From: Crambe crambe
Taxonomy: Eukaryota; Porifera; Demospongiae; Poecilosclerida; Crambeidae
Assembly (NCBI GenBank): GCA_963924555.1
Contig: OZ004585.1
Location: forward strand, 8,944,556 to 9,008,555
DNA length: 64,000 nt
Direction of reading: 5' to 3'
Numbering within the stretch: the stretch's first letter is position 1; each line of letters opens with the position of its first letter. The notes below the pieces were generated by a model. The model was not told where the DNA came from. It made no database searches and saw nothing but the letters and a program-made list of their open reading frames with translations. A program made the translations under genes and the position numbers. Below, one piece after another: positions 44,066-55,170 of this stretch.

Positions 44066-47000
44066 TCAGGACTTTGGATGCAGAAGTGATTGAAACTTCT
44101 TCTTTGTTCTCTCTCCTGCTTCTTTGAGTTTTACATGTCCTTTTGTCCTGAACTCATTAAAAGTGTCTTCTTGGTCTTGATATTTCCCCTTTCTAACTTT
44201 CTCTAGGAGATATTTAACCCTCGCTGAGAGAGTTGAAGGTTGCAGCTGTAGAAGCATGAAGGTTAAAGTATTATTAGCTGCTTATCATGAATCACAACTC
44301 ACCTGAATTAGGTTCTGTGGTATCAAAGGTAAAGAAGCAGACTTGAAGAATGGTAGCTCATGAATCTGTCATGATAATTATAGAAAGGATGAAATATTAT
44401 AGAAGATAATCACTGTTTCATGCAACTTACATCACTGATGCTATGGCTGAATCCATCAGCAAATACATACTGCAGTGCTTCCTTTAACTCTGGTATTGAA
44501 ATAAACTCATACTCTTCCTTTGAGGGAGTCAAAGTGGTGAGTTCTCTCATACAAATCATCTCATACAACACATGACCTGAAACCAAAACAATTATCAATT
44601 GCAAGCAAATACCAAATACCTTATACCAAACATGATGACATCTATAAATTTTTCTCCATAACTTGAGTATAGATCATAGCGATGTGTCCTGTATCCTAGC
44701 AATGTGTTCTCATATCCCCCTAGTTGACACACGTTCCCCTCCACAAAAATGTTCCCAGTGTGCACATGTCCAAGAGGGGGAAACCCCAGTCCATACAAGT
44801 ACTCCATTGCCTGGTGAGGAATATGTGAATGAAGTGAGGGGGTTTTAGCTGCATTATGTTATTTTACTGTTAGAATCTGGTGACCATAGCTTGCAATTTG
44901 TTGTGGAGTTAGTGGATTTTGTCTTCCTCTTTTGATAGCAGTCATCTTACTCTCCCAACCATCCATAGGTTTAGTCTGGTAGATAAACTGTCATTAAACT
45001 TGTACTAGCTACAGGATTAGTTCCATCCTACCCAATATATGACATCCCTGATGGAGCCCTCTTCCTGAAGAGGGTAGAGCATGGAGACCAGGTGATGTCC
45101 ATTCACCTTACTGTACTCACACTCTACCAGTGGAAGGAGAAAGGAACACTGTACAATCATGTAATGTATCAATATACAAGCAGAAGTTATTACATTGCAC
45201 CTTGCAATATGTGTTATGAGCACACCTAATGCACATACCTTGGCAAGATCCTGAGCGAGTTCTGATAGAGCTTGAAAGGAAGTACTGAGATATATGGGAC
45301 ATGTCAGGGGTATCTTGGTCTGTAAGAATGGTAAGGTGTCATTAAAACGTGTGTCATTTTGAAATCATACAATAGTTTGCAGGTGAGTTGATCCTTCATC
45401 ATCTTCTTTGATCATCCAGATTCTCTCATTTCTTTGTCCTATCATGCAAGAATCATAAGAGATCTAAATACTAATAAATTTTGGGTAACGGTAATCAAAC
45501 CTTACCTATCTCAAATATGGATGGTATTTGGGTACCAAGAAACATCTCCTTAGCAGCTGCTATGTTATCAGGTGTTTTCCAGCTTTCAGTTGTCAGAGTA
45601 GGAACCTTTTTATCTTCTTTTTCTTTCTTTCTTGTTTTCTTTTCTCCCACTACTTTATCTCTAACTTGTTTAAGTAAATCTTTAGCTCCAGAAGATAAAG
45701 CCTATAATTATTATAAAGTAAACCAGTTCTGCTATGAATGATTGAGCACTAACTTCAGATTCTGTTGGACTTGCATGTTGAATGGCAATGAATTGTGGAA
45801 TATGCATAATCTATATAAAAACATGTAGCTTTAGTAATAGCTATAAAGAGTGTAGCTACATGCAGTGTATGTTTAGGTTACCTCTCTCATCAGAGCTATG
45901 TAATCCATCTCGGTTTTGCTAATATCAAAGATTCTTCTGAGGACTTCTCTCACTTCATCATCCTCCACTTTCTGATAGTCCTCATCAGTAGGGAACACAT
46001 GCCCAGGTTCAAACCCACATGCCATTTCAAATATCACATGACCTGAAAAAGTGCCATCAGTATAATTGTACTTAGGATAAATTGCACTCACCAAACATAA
46101 TTCCATCAATCTGTCTCAAGTAGTCTTCTTGCTCAATGTCTCTGTAAAGGTGTGTCCTGTATCCTAGCAACACATTCTCATAGCCTCCTAGTTTAATGCC
46201 CTCTTTAGTGATGAAGATGTTTCCAGTGTGCACGTTACCCAGTGGAGGGAAACCAAGCTCATAAAGGTACAAGAATGCCTAATAGAGTGCACACATGATA
46301 CACTAGGGCAATGTGCAACCTTTGACAGCGAGCGAGCGAGCAAGTATTCGGCTTTTTAGTGCTTCAACTCTTAAGAAGATTTTGCTGTTGAGTTTATACA
46401 AAGTGCCTAGAGCCTCTACAACTACTATATAGCAATGTGCAGAGTTTGACAGTGAGCAAGTAAAGTAGCTGATAGGCTCCAGTGCTCAATATTGCTGTCA
46501 GAGACAAGAGTCATGTAAGTGGCAGGAAGCTCCATACATAGAAAGCACTTCGATAAGCCAAGCACCTACAATCCACTTAGATAAGCCCATGACCAAAGGC
46601 TATCTAGCTCATTACAATTGGAGCATGTGCAGTGCTACATACACCTGGGTGATTTTGGAGTGCAGATTTACAATTTCTGAGAGTCAGCTTGCTCGCTGAA
46701 TTATTATGTCACACTAACCTCCAATAGCTGACTTCCATATTCAAAGATCTCCCGCTTCTTAAGTGGCTTCTTGTTTCTTTGATCCATTCCATATTTCTTG
46801 GCCCAATCTCCATCAGGATTGGCATTCTATTATGTGCATGCAGTGTGAGTATGTCAGTCCACATTATGCAAGGTATTGTGCACACATGCATGCGCTGTAG
46901 TTGTAAGCTTGAAAAGTCTTACCTTGTTTAGTGTGTCTCTCAGTGATCCTTTCTCTCTGTAAGGTTGGACAATGAATAAGTGACCATCATCAGTGACTTC

Positions 47001-48270
47001 TATCTTCAGTATATGATGGATGTGATGATGCTGGATACATAAACTTTATAGATAGCATAGACTATCCAAGTTAGTGAGCTCACCTGGCTAACCTTGTTCA
47101 GAATCTCACCTATCTTCTTCTGTATTTCATAATGCAGTTCAAAAGGACATTTCTTTGATATTGGAGACTGCAAAATAATAGTTTAATGGGAGGGGCTAAA
47201 ATTAATGCTCATGTACAGGGTGAATACATATGTACTACAAATCACTGACTATTCTCTCAGCATACCAGTGTCACTAAAACATATTCTTTAGAACCTTTCT
47301 TCTTTCCTTTATACCAATATTTCTGTAGTCGAGACCCTGCATTGTATTGTAAAGTCATTTTATAAATGCATAAGTGTAACCATGTAACTTACCTAGGAAA
47401 ATATCACACCGATGATCATGAGAGACCAGATCGTAGTCAATAGAACCATCAAAGAATTTAAGGCAATAGTCAACAGCTGACCCTATTATAGATATACTAA
47501 TAATTATGGAGCAGTAATTACGATATTACTTCTTACTTCGATCTGTTTCTTCTAATTTTCGATCACTAATTCTATTCTCTTTCTCTTCTGATTCCAGAGG
47601 AGAAGGAGTCCTCCTCTCTCCTCTGCTCAATTTCCAACAACAACCAACATACTCCATCTTCATCTCAACTTCTAAAAGTAAAACAATCAATAGACACTCA
47701 ACTGTTGATTTCTAGTTATTCACACGGGAAAGCAGATCTTGACATATAACCAGATCCAAGGGATTATGGGTTTGGCTAGACAACAACTTCACTATAATTT
47801 TCATTAGTGTACCTGTCTCTAAAATATGCTGATACTTTAACAATCCTAAAAAAGGGATAAAAATACTATAACTGAAAATGTAAATTGCAGTGATTATGAC
47901 ATACGATGGCAATGGTGACATTTTTTACTGTGACAGCATCTTTTGTAATGGCAGCAAGAATGAAGTCGTGAACAATGACATAAGCAGCAAATCACCCACA
48001 CCAGCACCACCAGCAGCACCATCACCACAGCTGCGACTGCTACACCACCTGTAACATAACACTACAGGAAGAATCATTATGACAACGAATAAACAATATT
48101 GCTGTATAGTGAGTGCATGTGTATGATAAATCCTTGTTCCATACAACTAACTATTAGTTAGCCATGACTGAATACCTTTGAGTCTACTTGATGCCATACT
48201 TCATCACAAGGTACTGATTCATTAATCCGACAAAAGTCCATTAGTTTGCTTGGAATGTAAATATCACAAC
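44066..48270 (-). CDS. array receptor-like double pseudokinase, diverged 5' half
   Basis: The stop is at 44066, after an intact basic tail. The second domain has LGFPPLGHVHTGNIFV, QLGGYENTLLGY (44650-44812), GHVLYEMICMRE (44425-44577) and the upstream NGHHLVSMLYPLQEEGS (about 45050-45160). The first domain has GFPPLGNVHTGNIFI with LGGYENVLLGY (46092-46272) and GHVIFEMACGFE (45885-46044). The exons before it are clearly more diverged than in the other copies: KKYGMDQRNKKPLKKREIFE (46715-46825), IHHILKIEVTDDGHLFIVQ (46925-47030), KKCPFELHYEIQKKIGE (47095-47170), and KYWYKGKKKGSKEYVLVTL (47272-47340). The transmembrane exon is at about 47935-48070, and CDIYIPSKLMDFCRINESV is near 48180-48270. 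No ectodomain repeat exon was found upstream. An intron around 46290-46710 is expanded by unrelated sequence. Confidence 0.65.
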
Positions 48271-48645
48271 CTATGAAAGAAAAATATTATCTTTGGAGGT
48301 CCAGTTACACACGTGTAGATACTAAGCAATAGGAAGCTGTCTGTCATAGGTTATTTTTCTGGTCTACTTCTTCATTTGTCCAGTCACTTTCTGACAAAAT
48401 TTCTATAACTGCATGACTAGCTCAGATAATATTTAAAGCTGCTATTGGATAATCGTGGCCTACAAACTAATTATACTACATGCCTTAATTCGATTAATTT
48501 GCTTGGATAATCATGCCATACAATTTGCAATTTTGATATGAATGAGGTTATACATGCCAGCATTGTAATTCAGTTGATGAGTCAGAATTGAGTCTTCGAC
48601 TGGTAACCAGAAATAATTCTTCATCGACCACTTCACTAGATGAGG
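48271..48645. other. intergenic, no gene seen
   Basis: The sequence close to 48271-48330 still resembles the upstream flank of the other array genes (AGGTCCAGTTACACAC). Beyond that I recognise nothing. Confidence 0.5.
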
Positions 48646-49174
48646 TAGTCTGGCGTAGCCACACCCCCAAGCGCGAGGTGGTCTGGAAACATTCAATACA
48701 CTGAGTTGTCAGAAGTTGCAGAAAATCTGCAACTGCATGAATATCATTATCTAACCACAGTGTGAACCACAGTGTACACCACAGGCATGTACAGCCAACT
48801 AGCTCACCACAGCTGCTATGGAGAAACTATCTAAATGAAGCTGCCCTGAAGTTGGGGTATCCATCACTAAGACCTGAACAGTTGGAATTGGAAGTGGCAA
48901 TCCAATTTTATCTGGCAGGGATGTTTTTGCTGTGCTCCCAACTGGATTTGGGAAGAGCTTGTGTTTTGCTGTCCTCCCTTTAGCTTTTGATAAACTTAGT
49001 TACTTCTTTTTCAACCGTAGGCTAGCAGATATATATACAGATTTGCACTGCAGCTGCTGCTTTCCATATAACCACATGTTGTTTTTATTACTTACCGCAA
49101 TACGCATATGACGACAAGCTGACCATAATGGAAATTCCAATCTGACAACTCGCAGTATTGTATGTTACCAGACT
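48646..49174 (+). mobile_element. deletion derivative of the RecQ/DUF6589 transposon family
   Basis: The left end TAGTCTGGCGTAGCCACACC with GGTGGTCTGG and a following GAGTTGT, and the right inner motif ACAACTCGCAGTATTGTATG, match the inverted ends of 28841-34077. Inside is a RecQ N-terminal fragment. The outermost right end seems lost. Confidence 0.65.
48813..49000 (+). pseudogene. RecQ helicase N-terminal fragment
   Basis: One frame reads LNEAALKLGYPSLRPEQLEL, and a second frame, after about 48912, reads GRDVFAVLPTGFGKSLCFAV with Walker A. The shift between frames and the missing remainder show a dead fragment. It is diverged from the intact gene at 32407-33865. Confidence 0.75.
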
Positions 49175-50632
49175 CTCCCCATTGATATTTTTGAAAATAG
49201 TGTACTGCTTTCCTATACCAACAGAATTATCATATTCCAGACCCTTCTCTCCTCATATGGGTTCCCTTGACAGATTTAGACAATCAGAATAGCAGATCCT
49301 AATATACTCCGTAACTCATGATCAGATAGCTAGCTATAGCAGTTAGTAGCTCTACAGATTTAGCCCTATGCCTAACCTGAGGTGGTACGCTTTTGTTCCC
49401 GTCCATAGACATGCAGTACTACTATGATCATCCATAACCGAGCCATCTTTAGACATCTACGTCTAAGGGGGATCTCCCTAGTTCAGCTGGTAATAATGAT
49501 TAACTTTTATCATAGATATTACACGGAACAGGATTGCAAATTCGCGGACTAGCCGTGCCATAGCGCGCGCGATGCACAAAATGTGGGGTTATTCTGTGAC
49601 TTGTACAATACGAGTACACATTTTAAATGCTCACCCTTATATCATTCTCTGATATCCCACTGAAATTCAAACATTCCCTTCTTGCTCTTCTGATCTTTAA
49701 GCTGATCATGGTGCACGACCCAGCAATGGCCCAGTAATCTGCCTCTGACTTTGCAGGCAGAAATTGCTTCCACTCTCTTCTTTCACTGGTTATATCTCAC
49801 ATTTTGTAAGGTGAGGCAATTATTAGTTGTAATGAACTGCACTGCCCACTCCCTGGGTATACTGGACTGTGATCTTGTCAGCATGGTGTATAAATTCTTG
49901 GCAGAGGAGCTCAGTAGATGGAATGTGGGATTTGGATAATCAGAGATGTGTCATCTTCTCTTTTTCTCTTCCTCTCGTGGTTCTTCCTTGTATCAAATAT
50001 CAATTTTCTTCTAGCTACTCATCCTTGTCTAATGATGAGATGCCTAGCTAGCTAGCTATTTTCATGACAATTTTATAGTGCACAACATTGTACTTCGAAG
50101 TTCTACTCGTTTCATTCCAATAGTAATGCTGTTACTGCTTCCATACATATTCAAATGAACATACATTTCTCTTATTTTCATAGTGTTTTTGTTACACAAA
50201 GTAATGTACCAAATTTATATAAAATATGACCATTAAACAAGTTATAACAGAATTCATGCATAAGAAAGTCATTTAATCCAGTAGTTCATACCTCAATGCA
50301 TGCAATTTATACTTGCTAAAACTTTAATGCTATCTCCTAACTAGAGAAAATGTGACACAAAACATTTCAGCCATGAAGTAAGGTCACTAAACAGTCCTCC
50401 AACTCTCGTATGGTTACTGCTTTCTCACCTGCAATAAGAAAAGATGATCGTGGTAAGTTCCGTGCATGTTTCACGGACAGTCCTGGCCTATCAAACTGTA
50501 GCACGCTTTGCAAAAATCACAAAACCACAAGACAGAGCGTCTACAATATCGCCTAAAACCATGGCAACGGAGCGAAAATGCTATGACAAGGATAGTCGTT
50601 TTAGCGAATTTGTAGGGTAAAGCGGGGTAATT
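49175..50632. other. intergenic, mostly unexplained
   Basis: The region holds the degraded fourth copy of the dispersed repeat (49390-49465) and a CpG-rich spot at 49555-49575. An exon-like stretch at 49757-49810 (AG before GCAGAAATTGC, GTGAGG after) encodes EIASTLFFHWLYLTFCK and could belong to an unrecognised gene. Nothing else is recognised. Confidence 0.4.
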
Positions 50633-50639
50633 CCGGTGT

Positions 50640-51560
50640 CATATAGTCAGCGGTGACTCCCCTCAGCGATGACTCCCCGGTCACTCCTGACTAGGCGTGG
50701 ATGACTCCCGGTCACTCATGCCTAGGCGTGGATGACTCCCGGTCACTCACGCCTAGGTCTGAGTGACTCCCCGGTCATTTCTGACTAGTCTATAATGACT
50801 CCCCAGTTCCGAGCACTCTTGACTAGGCGTGGATGACTCCAGGTCACTCACGCCTAGGTCCCCAGTCATTTCTGACTTGTCTGCCCCTGAAAAAAGACTC
50901 ACCAGTCCCAATTCATTGCATTGCTGCATGCAAAATCATAATAAGTCAAGGATTTATACCATAGTTGCTTATGAAATTGAGTGAATGGAATCTTTTGTGC
51001 CTAGGAAGAAATTACTCCCTGAATCAAGATAGATGGACTCCCCCCATGCATGCATAGTTGGAGTCATGACAGCCATGGAAGGGGAATCATTTCATCCTAT
51101 AGCCAGGCATTAGGCAAGATTTTCAGGGAGTTATCGGATAGGGAGTCATTCATGCCTGTAGGATGTGTCAACTCCCCTTCCATGGCTATCATGACTGTCC
51201 AGTCATCTCAATTCATGGAGTCATTGGTAGGAACCAATGACTCCTGAAGTCATTGGTGCCTCTAGGATGAAATGACTCCCTTCCATGGGTATTATGACTC
51301 CAATCATGTAGCTAGTCCAACTATCTCAATTCAGGGAGTCATTGGTGCCTAGGATGAAATAATTCCCTTTCCATGGCTATGACTCCGGTGTAGCTGTATA
51401 ATTCGTGCCACTAGTTCACTTCATTGTGAGTCATTCGTGCCTAGGATGACTCTCTTAGTTTGGCATGTATGTGGAGTCCATTTATCTTAGTTCAGGGAGT
51501 CATTTGTACCTAGGATGTATTCCATGGATATAAATTTTTCAGGGAGTCATTCGTGAAATA
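50640..51560. repeat. left GACTCCC-type subterminal repeats
   Basis: Irregular repeats of GGTCACTCACGCCTAGG and GGGAGTCATTCGTGCCTAGG, often palindromic in pairs (GGGAGTCA ... TGACTCCC). Confidence 0.85.
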
Positions 51561-51744
51561 GCTCCCATTCCATCCAAGCATAGATTGGGGGACGAAATGA
51601 TGTTTGCTTATAAAGGGGCAAATAACTCCCTGTGAATGCATTAAAGTTCATTCTCACACAGCTGATACAATAACAATAATAACGATAAGAAGATAAGCTA
51701 GCTATGATTGCATGAACGGCACAAAATTTTTTCACTATATATTG

Positions 51745-52107
51745 TCATAATCTACACAGTCTTGGTGAAACCAATTCACATTCAACCATGTTGCCATATG
51801 TCTCTGGCATAAGGCAGTCACAGTATAACTCCAGAATCCGACAGGGGAAGTAATTATCCCTATGCCCCCTTTCCCCCAACTTTGGAAAAGGAGAAAAAGT
51901 TTTCTTCCATAAACATTTAGAAAGATGGCTCCTCATTTCTTCCTGCTGGAATTCAATCTCTCCCACATTTTCTCCTAGTGCTGCATGGACAGCAAAAGCT
52001 ATCGCAAATACTCCACAATCCACGATACCACTTTGTTGCTGCACAGGAGGAACATGTATATATAGCATATTCCTGTATTCCATTGTTTCATCATTTTCAG
52101 CATCCAC
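51745..52107 (-). pseudogene. C48 protease plus PHD fragment of the decayed Ginger-like element
   Basis: The frame contains VQQQSGIVDCGVFAIAFAVH, matching the Gln/Cys end of the protease in the intact Gingers (QSSGNDCGLFSIAFAA). Then follow EEMRSHLSKCLWKKTFSPFP and the first Cys pair of a PHD finger (YCDCLMPETYGNMVECE). The His and Asp part of the protease is missing, cut by an intron or the MITE at 52152, and the PHD finger is incomplete. A more degraded second trace of the PHD region lies at 54541-54620. Confidence 0.7.
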
Positions 52108-52151
52108 TTCTTCCTGAGAAAAACAAATTATAGCTATAATAGCTACCTATG

Positions 52152-52576
52152 CAGGGGCGGATCCAGGAATATTTAGAAAGGGGGGGTCAGTTGTATAGTG
52201 TTAGGCATATCCACACGGATAAGCGGGTACTCAATGCAGATGGCATTCCACATCTGCCACTGTGCTTGACCGTGTCCAACGAGTTAATTAATAAAATCAT
52301 AAATTGTTATGCTAAAATCGTATACCTTTTGAAATACTTGGTCAGTGGTTTGATGGCTGCTAGCTGCTCTCTTCATTGCTACAAACTCAGAAAGTGCATG
52401 TGCGCATGCTCAGTTTACCCAATGGTCGTCATCGAAAGAAATTGTAATCGAATCGCGCGCTTTCCAACTGTGCATGTGGAACGCTGAGACATAAACTGGA
52501 GCTACTGCTACTAGGCAGAGGTTGGAGGGGGGGGGGGGTCCTGACCCCCCTAGACCCCCCTCTAAATCCGCCCCTG
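52152..52576. mobile_element. 425-bp MITE with CAGGGGCGGAT ends
   Basis: CAGGGGCGGATCCAGGAATA at the left is mirrored at the right by TCTAAATCCGCCCCTG. CTATG occurs on both sides (52147-52151, 52577-52581). Ends of this type are common in hAT-like MITEs of animals; the class is tentative because the duplication seen is only 5 bp. A G-run at 52527-52539 lies inside. Confidence 0.75.
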
Positions 52577-53739
52577 CTATGCATGTATGTACCTACGTAT
52601 AAGCTTACGTATTGTTTCACCATTCTGAACTGGAATCAAGGCATCGTTTTGGCAGAGCAATGGTGACTGAAATCATAGACTATATAGGTTCCTACATGGA
52701 CTGGAAACGCCTATTAAATTAATATTAACAAGCACTTCCGGTCGTGTGATATCCGTGTTGCGCCTATTGCGCTGCAGCTGTATCTCCATGAACAGGAAAG
52801 ATCACTTTAGTGGTTAACCGTACAAGCTTGTAAGTGGCTATGAAGAGGCTGAACTCTGCCAGGGAGACTATACTACAAGATGCCAAGACCCTGGGATTAT
52901 TGTCAGAGCAAAACTCGAGTTAAAGTGTGCTCTAGCGGTTAAAATTGCATATAAATACTTTGTGTAATTTTATCTCCTGAAGTAGTTCTATCATCCATAG
53001 TTAATGTGGTTGAGGACTTGAAGTACATGTTAGTAAATTGTTTTAAAAGATACATATCAACTTTCTACTACATTGTTACTAACTACTACACCTTTCTTTG
53101 TCAAATAGTATACCTGCTTTGCGTAATTTTCTAGGACCAAGTTTAACCAATCCAGCTCATACTGTAATATAAGCAGTTCATATAAAGTTTGCAGTGTTGC
53201 ATGGTATTGTTTTTATCCATTTGGGGTACATATTTGGTTGTAGAAATTCACTAGACAGTTAATTAATTGATGGAAACAGCCGGCCCAGAATACAATATCC
53301 GGTTTACCATAAATATACGGAATACCGCAAGGCGGATGTAATTAATCATTTCCAGTCCATTCTGGAACCTCTATAGTCTATGGTGAAATCCACCAATATT
53401 CGGAAATTGCATCTTCAAGATATGCTGAGCAAGGATGATATGTTCATCACAGATCCATTTCCCACCCAGCACTATATTTTTCATCTTCTTTGGATCTTTC
53501 TCTACAATAATATATTATGGATTGGTAGCTATTATAGTTGACTATTGATTTTGAAGCAAACTGTAGCAGATAATCTGTTTTGAGGGGAAGTTGATGAGGA
53601 TAATTACTAGGTACCTCCTTATTCTGCACAATCTTAGTATGTAGCACAATGGTCCATTACAATATCCTGACCTTTTGGGAACCAGTTTTGAGGGGAGATT
53701 GACGAGGCGAATTGCCAGGCATGAATTATCAATAGACAT
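52577..53739. other. middle of the decayed Ginger-like element
   Basis: No gene is recognised. Two direct copies of GTTTTGAGGGGA(A/G)TTGA occur near 53577 and 53684. Confidence 0.4.
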
Positions 53740-54480
53740 GGAAGGGAATCATTTCATCCTCAGCATGAATGACTCCCTAAATGGAAGGGGAGTCATTTCA
53801 TCCTAGGCATGAATGGCTGCCTGAAAAAAACTATAGCCATGGAAGGAAGTCATTTCATCTTAGGCATAAATGACTCCAGGGGAGTCATTTCATCCTAGGC
53901 ATGAATGACTCCCTGAAAAATCTATAGCCATGGAAGAGAATTATTTCATCCTAGGCATGAATGACACCCTGAAAAATCTATAGCCATGGAAGGGAATCAT
54001 TTTATCCTTGGCATGAATGACTCCAGGGGAGTCATTTCATCCTAGGCATGAATGACTCCCTGATTCTGTGAAAAATCTATAGCCATGGAAGAGAGTCATT
54101 TCATCCTAGGCATGAATGACTCCCTGAAAAATTAATAGCCATGGAAGGGAATCATTTCATCCTCGGCATGAATGACTCCCTAAATGGAAGGGGAGTCATT
54201 TCATCCTAGGCATGATGAAAAAAACTATAGCCATGGAAGGAAGTCATTTCATCTTAGGCATAAATGACTCCAGGGGAGTCATTTCATCCTAGGCATGAAT
54301 GACTCCCTGAAAAATCTATAGCCATGGAAGAGAATCATTTCATCCTAGGCATGAATGACACCCTGAAAAATCTATAGCCATGGAAGGGAATCATTTCATC
54401 CTCGGCATGAATGACTCCCTGAAAAATCTATAGCCATGGAAGAGAATCATTCCATCCTAGGCATGAATGACTACCAGAAT
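53740..54480. repeat. right subterminal tandem array, about 56-bp period
   Basis: The unit contains GGAGTCATTTCATCCTAGGC, ATGAATGACTCCC and TGAAAAATCTATAGCCATGG. A higher-order repeat of about 400 bases is also visible: the stretch from about 53746 is repeated from about 54146. Half-units are palindromic around the CCTAGG core. Confidence 0.9.
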
Positions 54481-55170
54481 ATGCATGCATTAAAGTTCAA
54501 AGGAAGATGCATCATAGGACAGTTATAATAAAATATGCACAGTTTTGGTGAAACCAGTTCAAGCAATCTTCACATTCCACCATATCTCTGGCATCATGCA
54601 GGCAGTCACAATATGCAGAATCTGACAGGAGCAGTAAATCCATGACACCATTTTTGTTGCTAGCCAGCTATATAGCTATACATAAAAATTGTCCCACAGG
54701 TTCATCATCATCTTCAGCATCAACTTCTTCCTGAGATAAATTAGCTAGCTACATGATTTATTGTGATCAGGCGCCAAGGCAGGAATGACCGTGTGGGGAG
54801 TCATTTTCACCAGGGGGGGAGTCATTTATGCCTTAGGCAGGAATGACTGGGGGAGTCATTTTCCGGGGGGAGTCATCCGTGACTTTGACACCGGTGTCGG
54901 AGTGTAGAATGTCCCCCCGTGCAGAATGTCCCCCCGGACAGTCTACACTAGTGCGGAGAGCCTCCGGGGGACACTCTACACTAGTGTAGAATGTCCTTTC
55001 TAGTGTGAAGTGTCCCACCTTGCCAAGACAAAGGGAAGATCAGAATGGTGTAGAAAAAGTAGTAAAAAAGGTGTTAAACTCTACAAAGGTAGGCAACAGC
55101 CATAGCTAGCTATAATAGCCACTAGCTTTATTAATAGCTAGATGCAGAAAACTTGACATCAGTGTCTAAG

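Larger units (their letters stand above)
50637..54890 (-). mobile_element. decayed Ginger-like element with GACTCCC repeats
   Basis: The ends are TGTCATATAGTCAGCGGTGA and, inverted, CATCCGTGACTTTGACA, between CCGG at 50633-50636 and 54891-54894. The termini start TGT, as in the intact Gingers. Subterminal arrays of GACTCCC-type repeats fill 50640-51560 and 53740-54480. Inside is a minus-strand C48 protease/PHD fragment. No integrase core was found. Confidence 0.7.

Noticed and set aside
53740..54480. CRISPR array (regular repeats with spacers)
   Set aside because: The sequence is eukaryotic, the spacers are themselves repeated, there are no cas genes, and the array is subterminal in a transposon.
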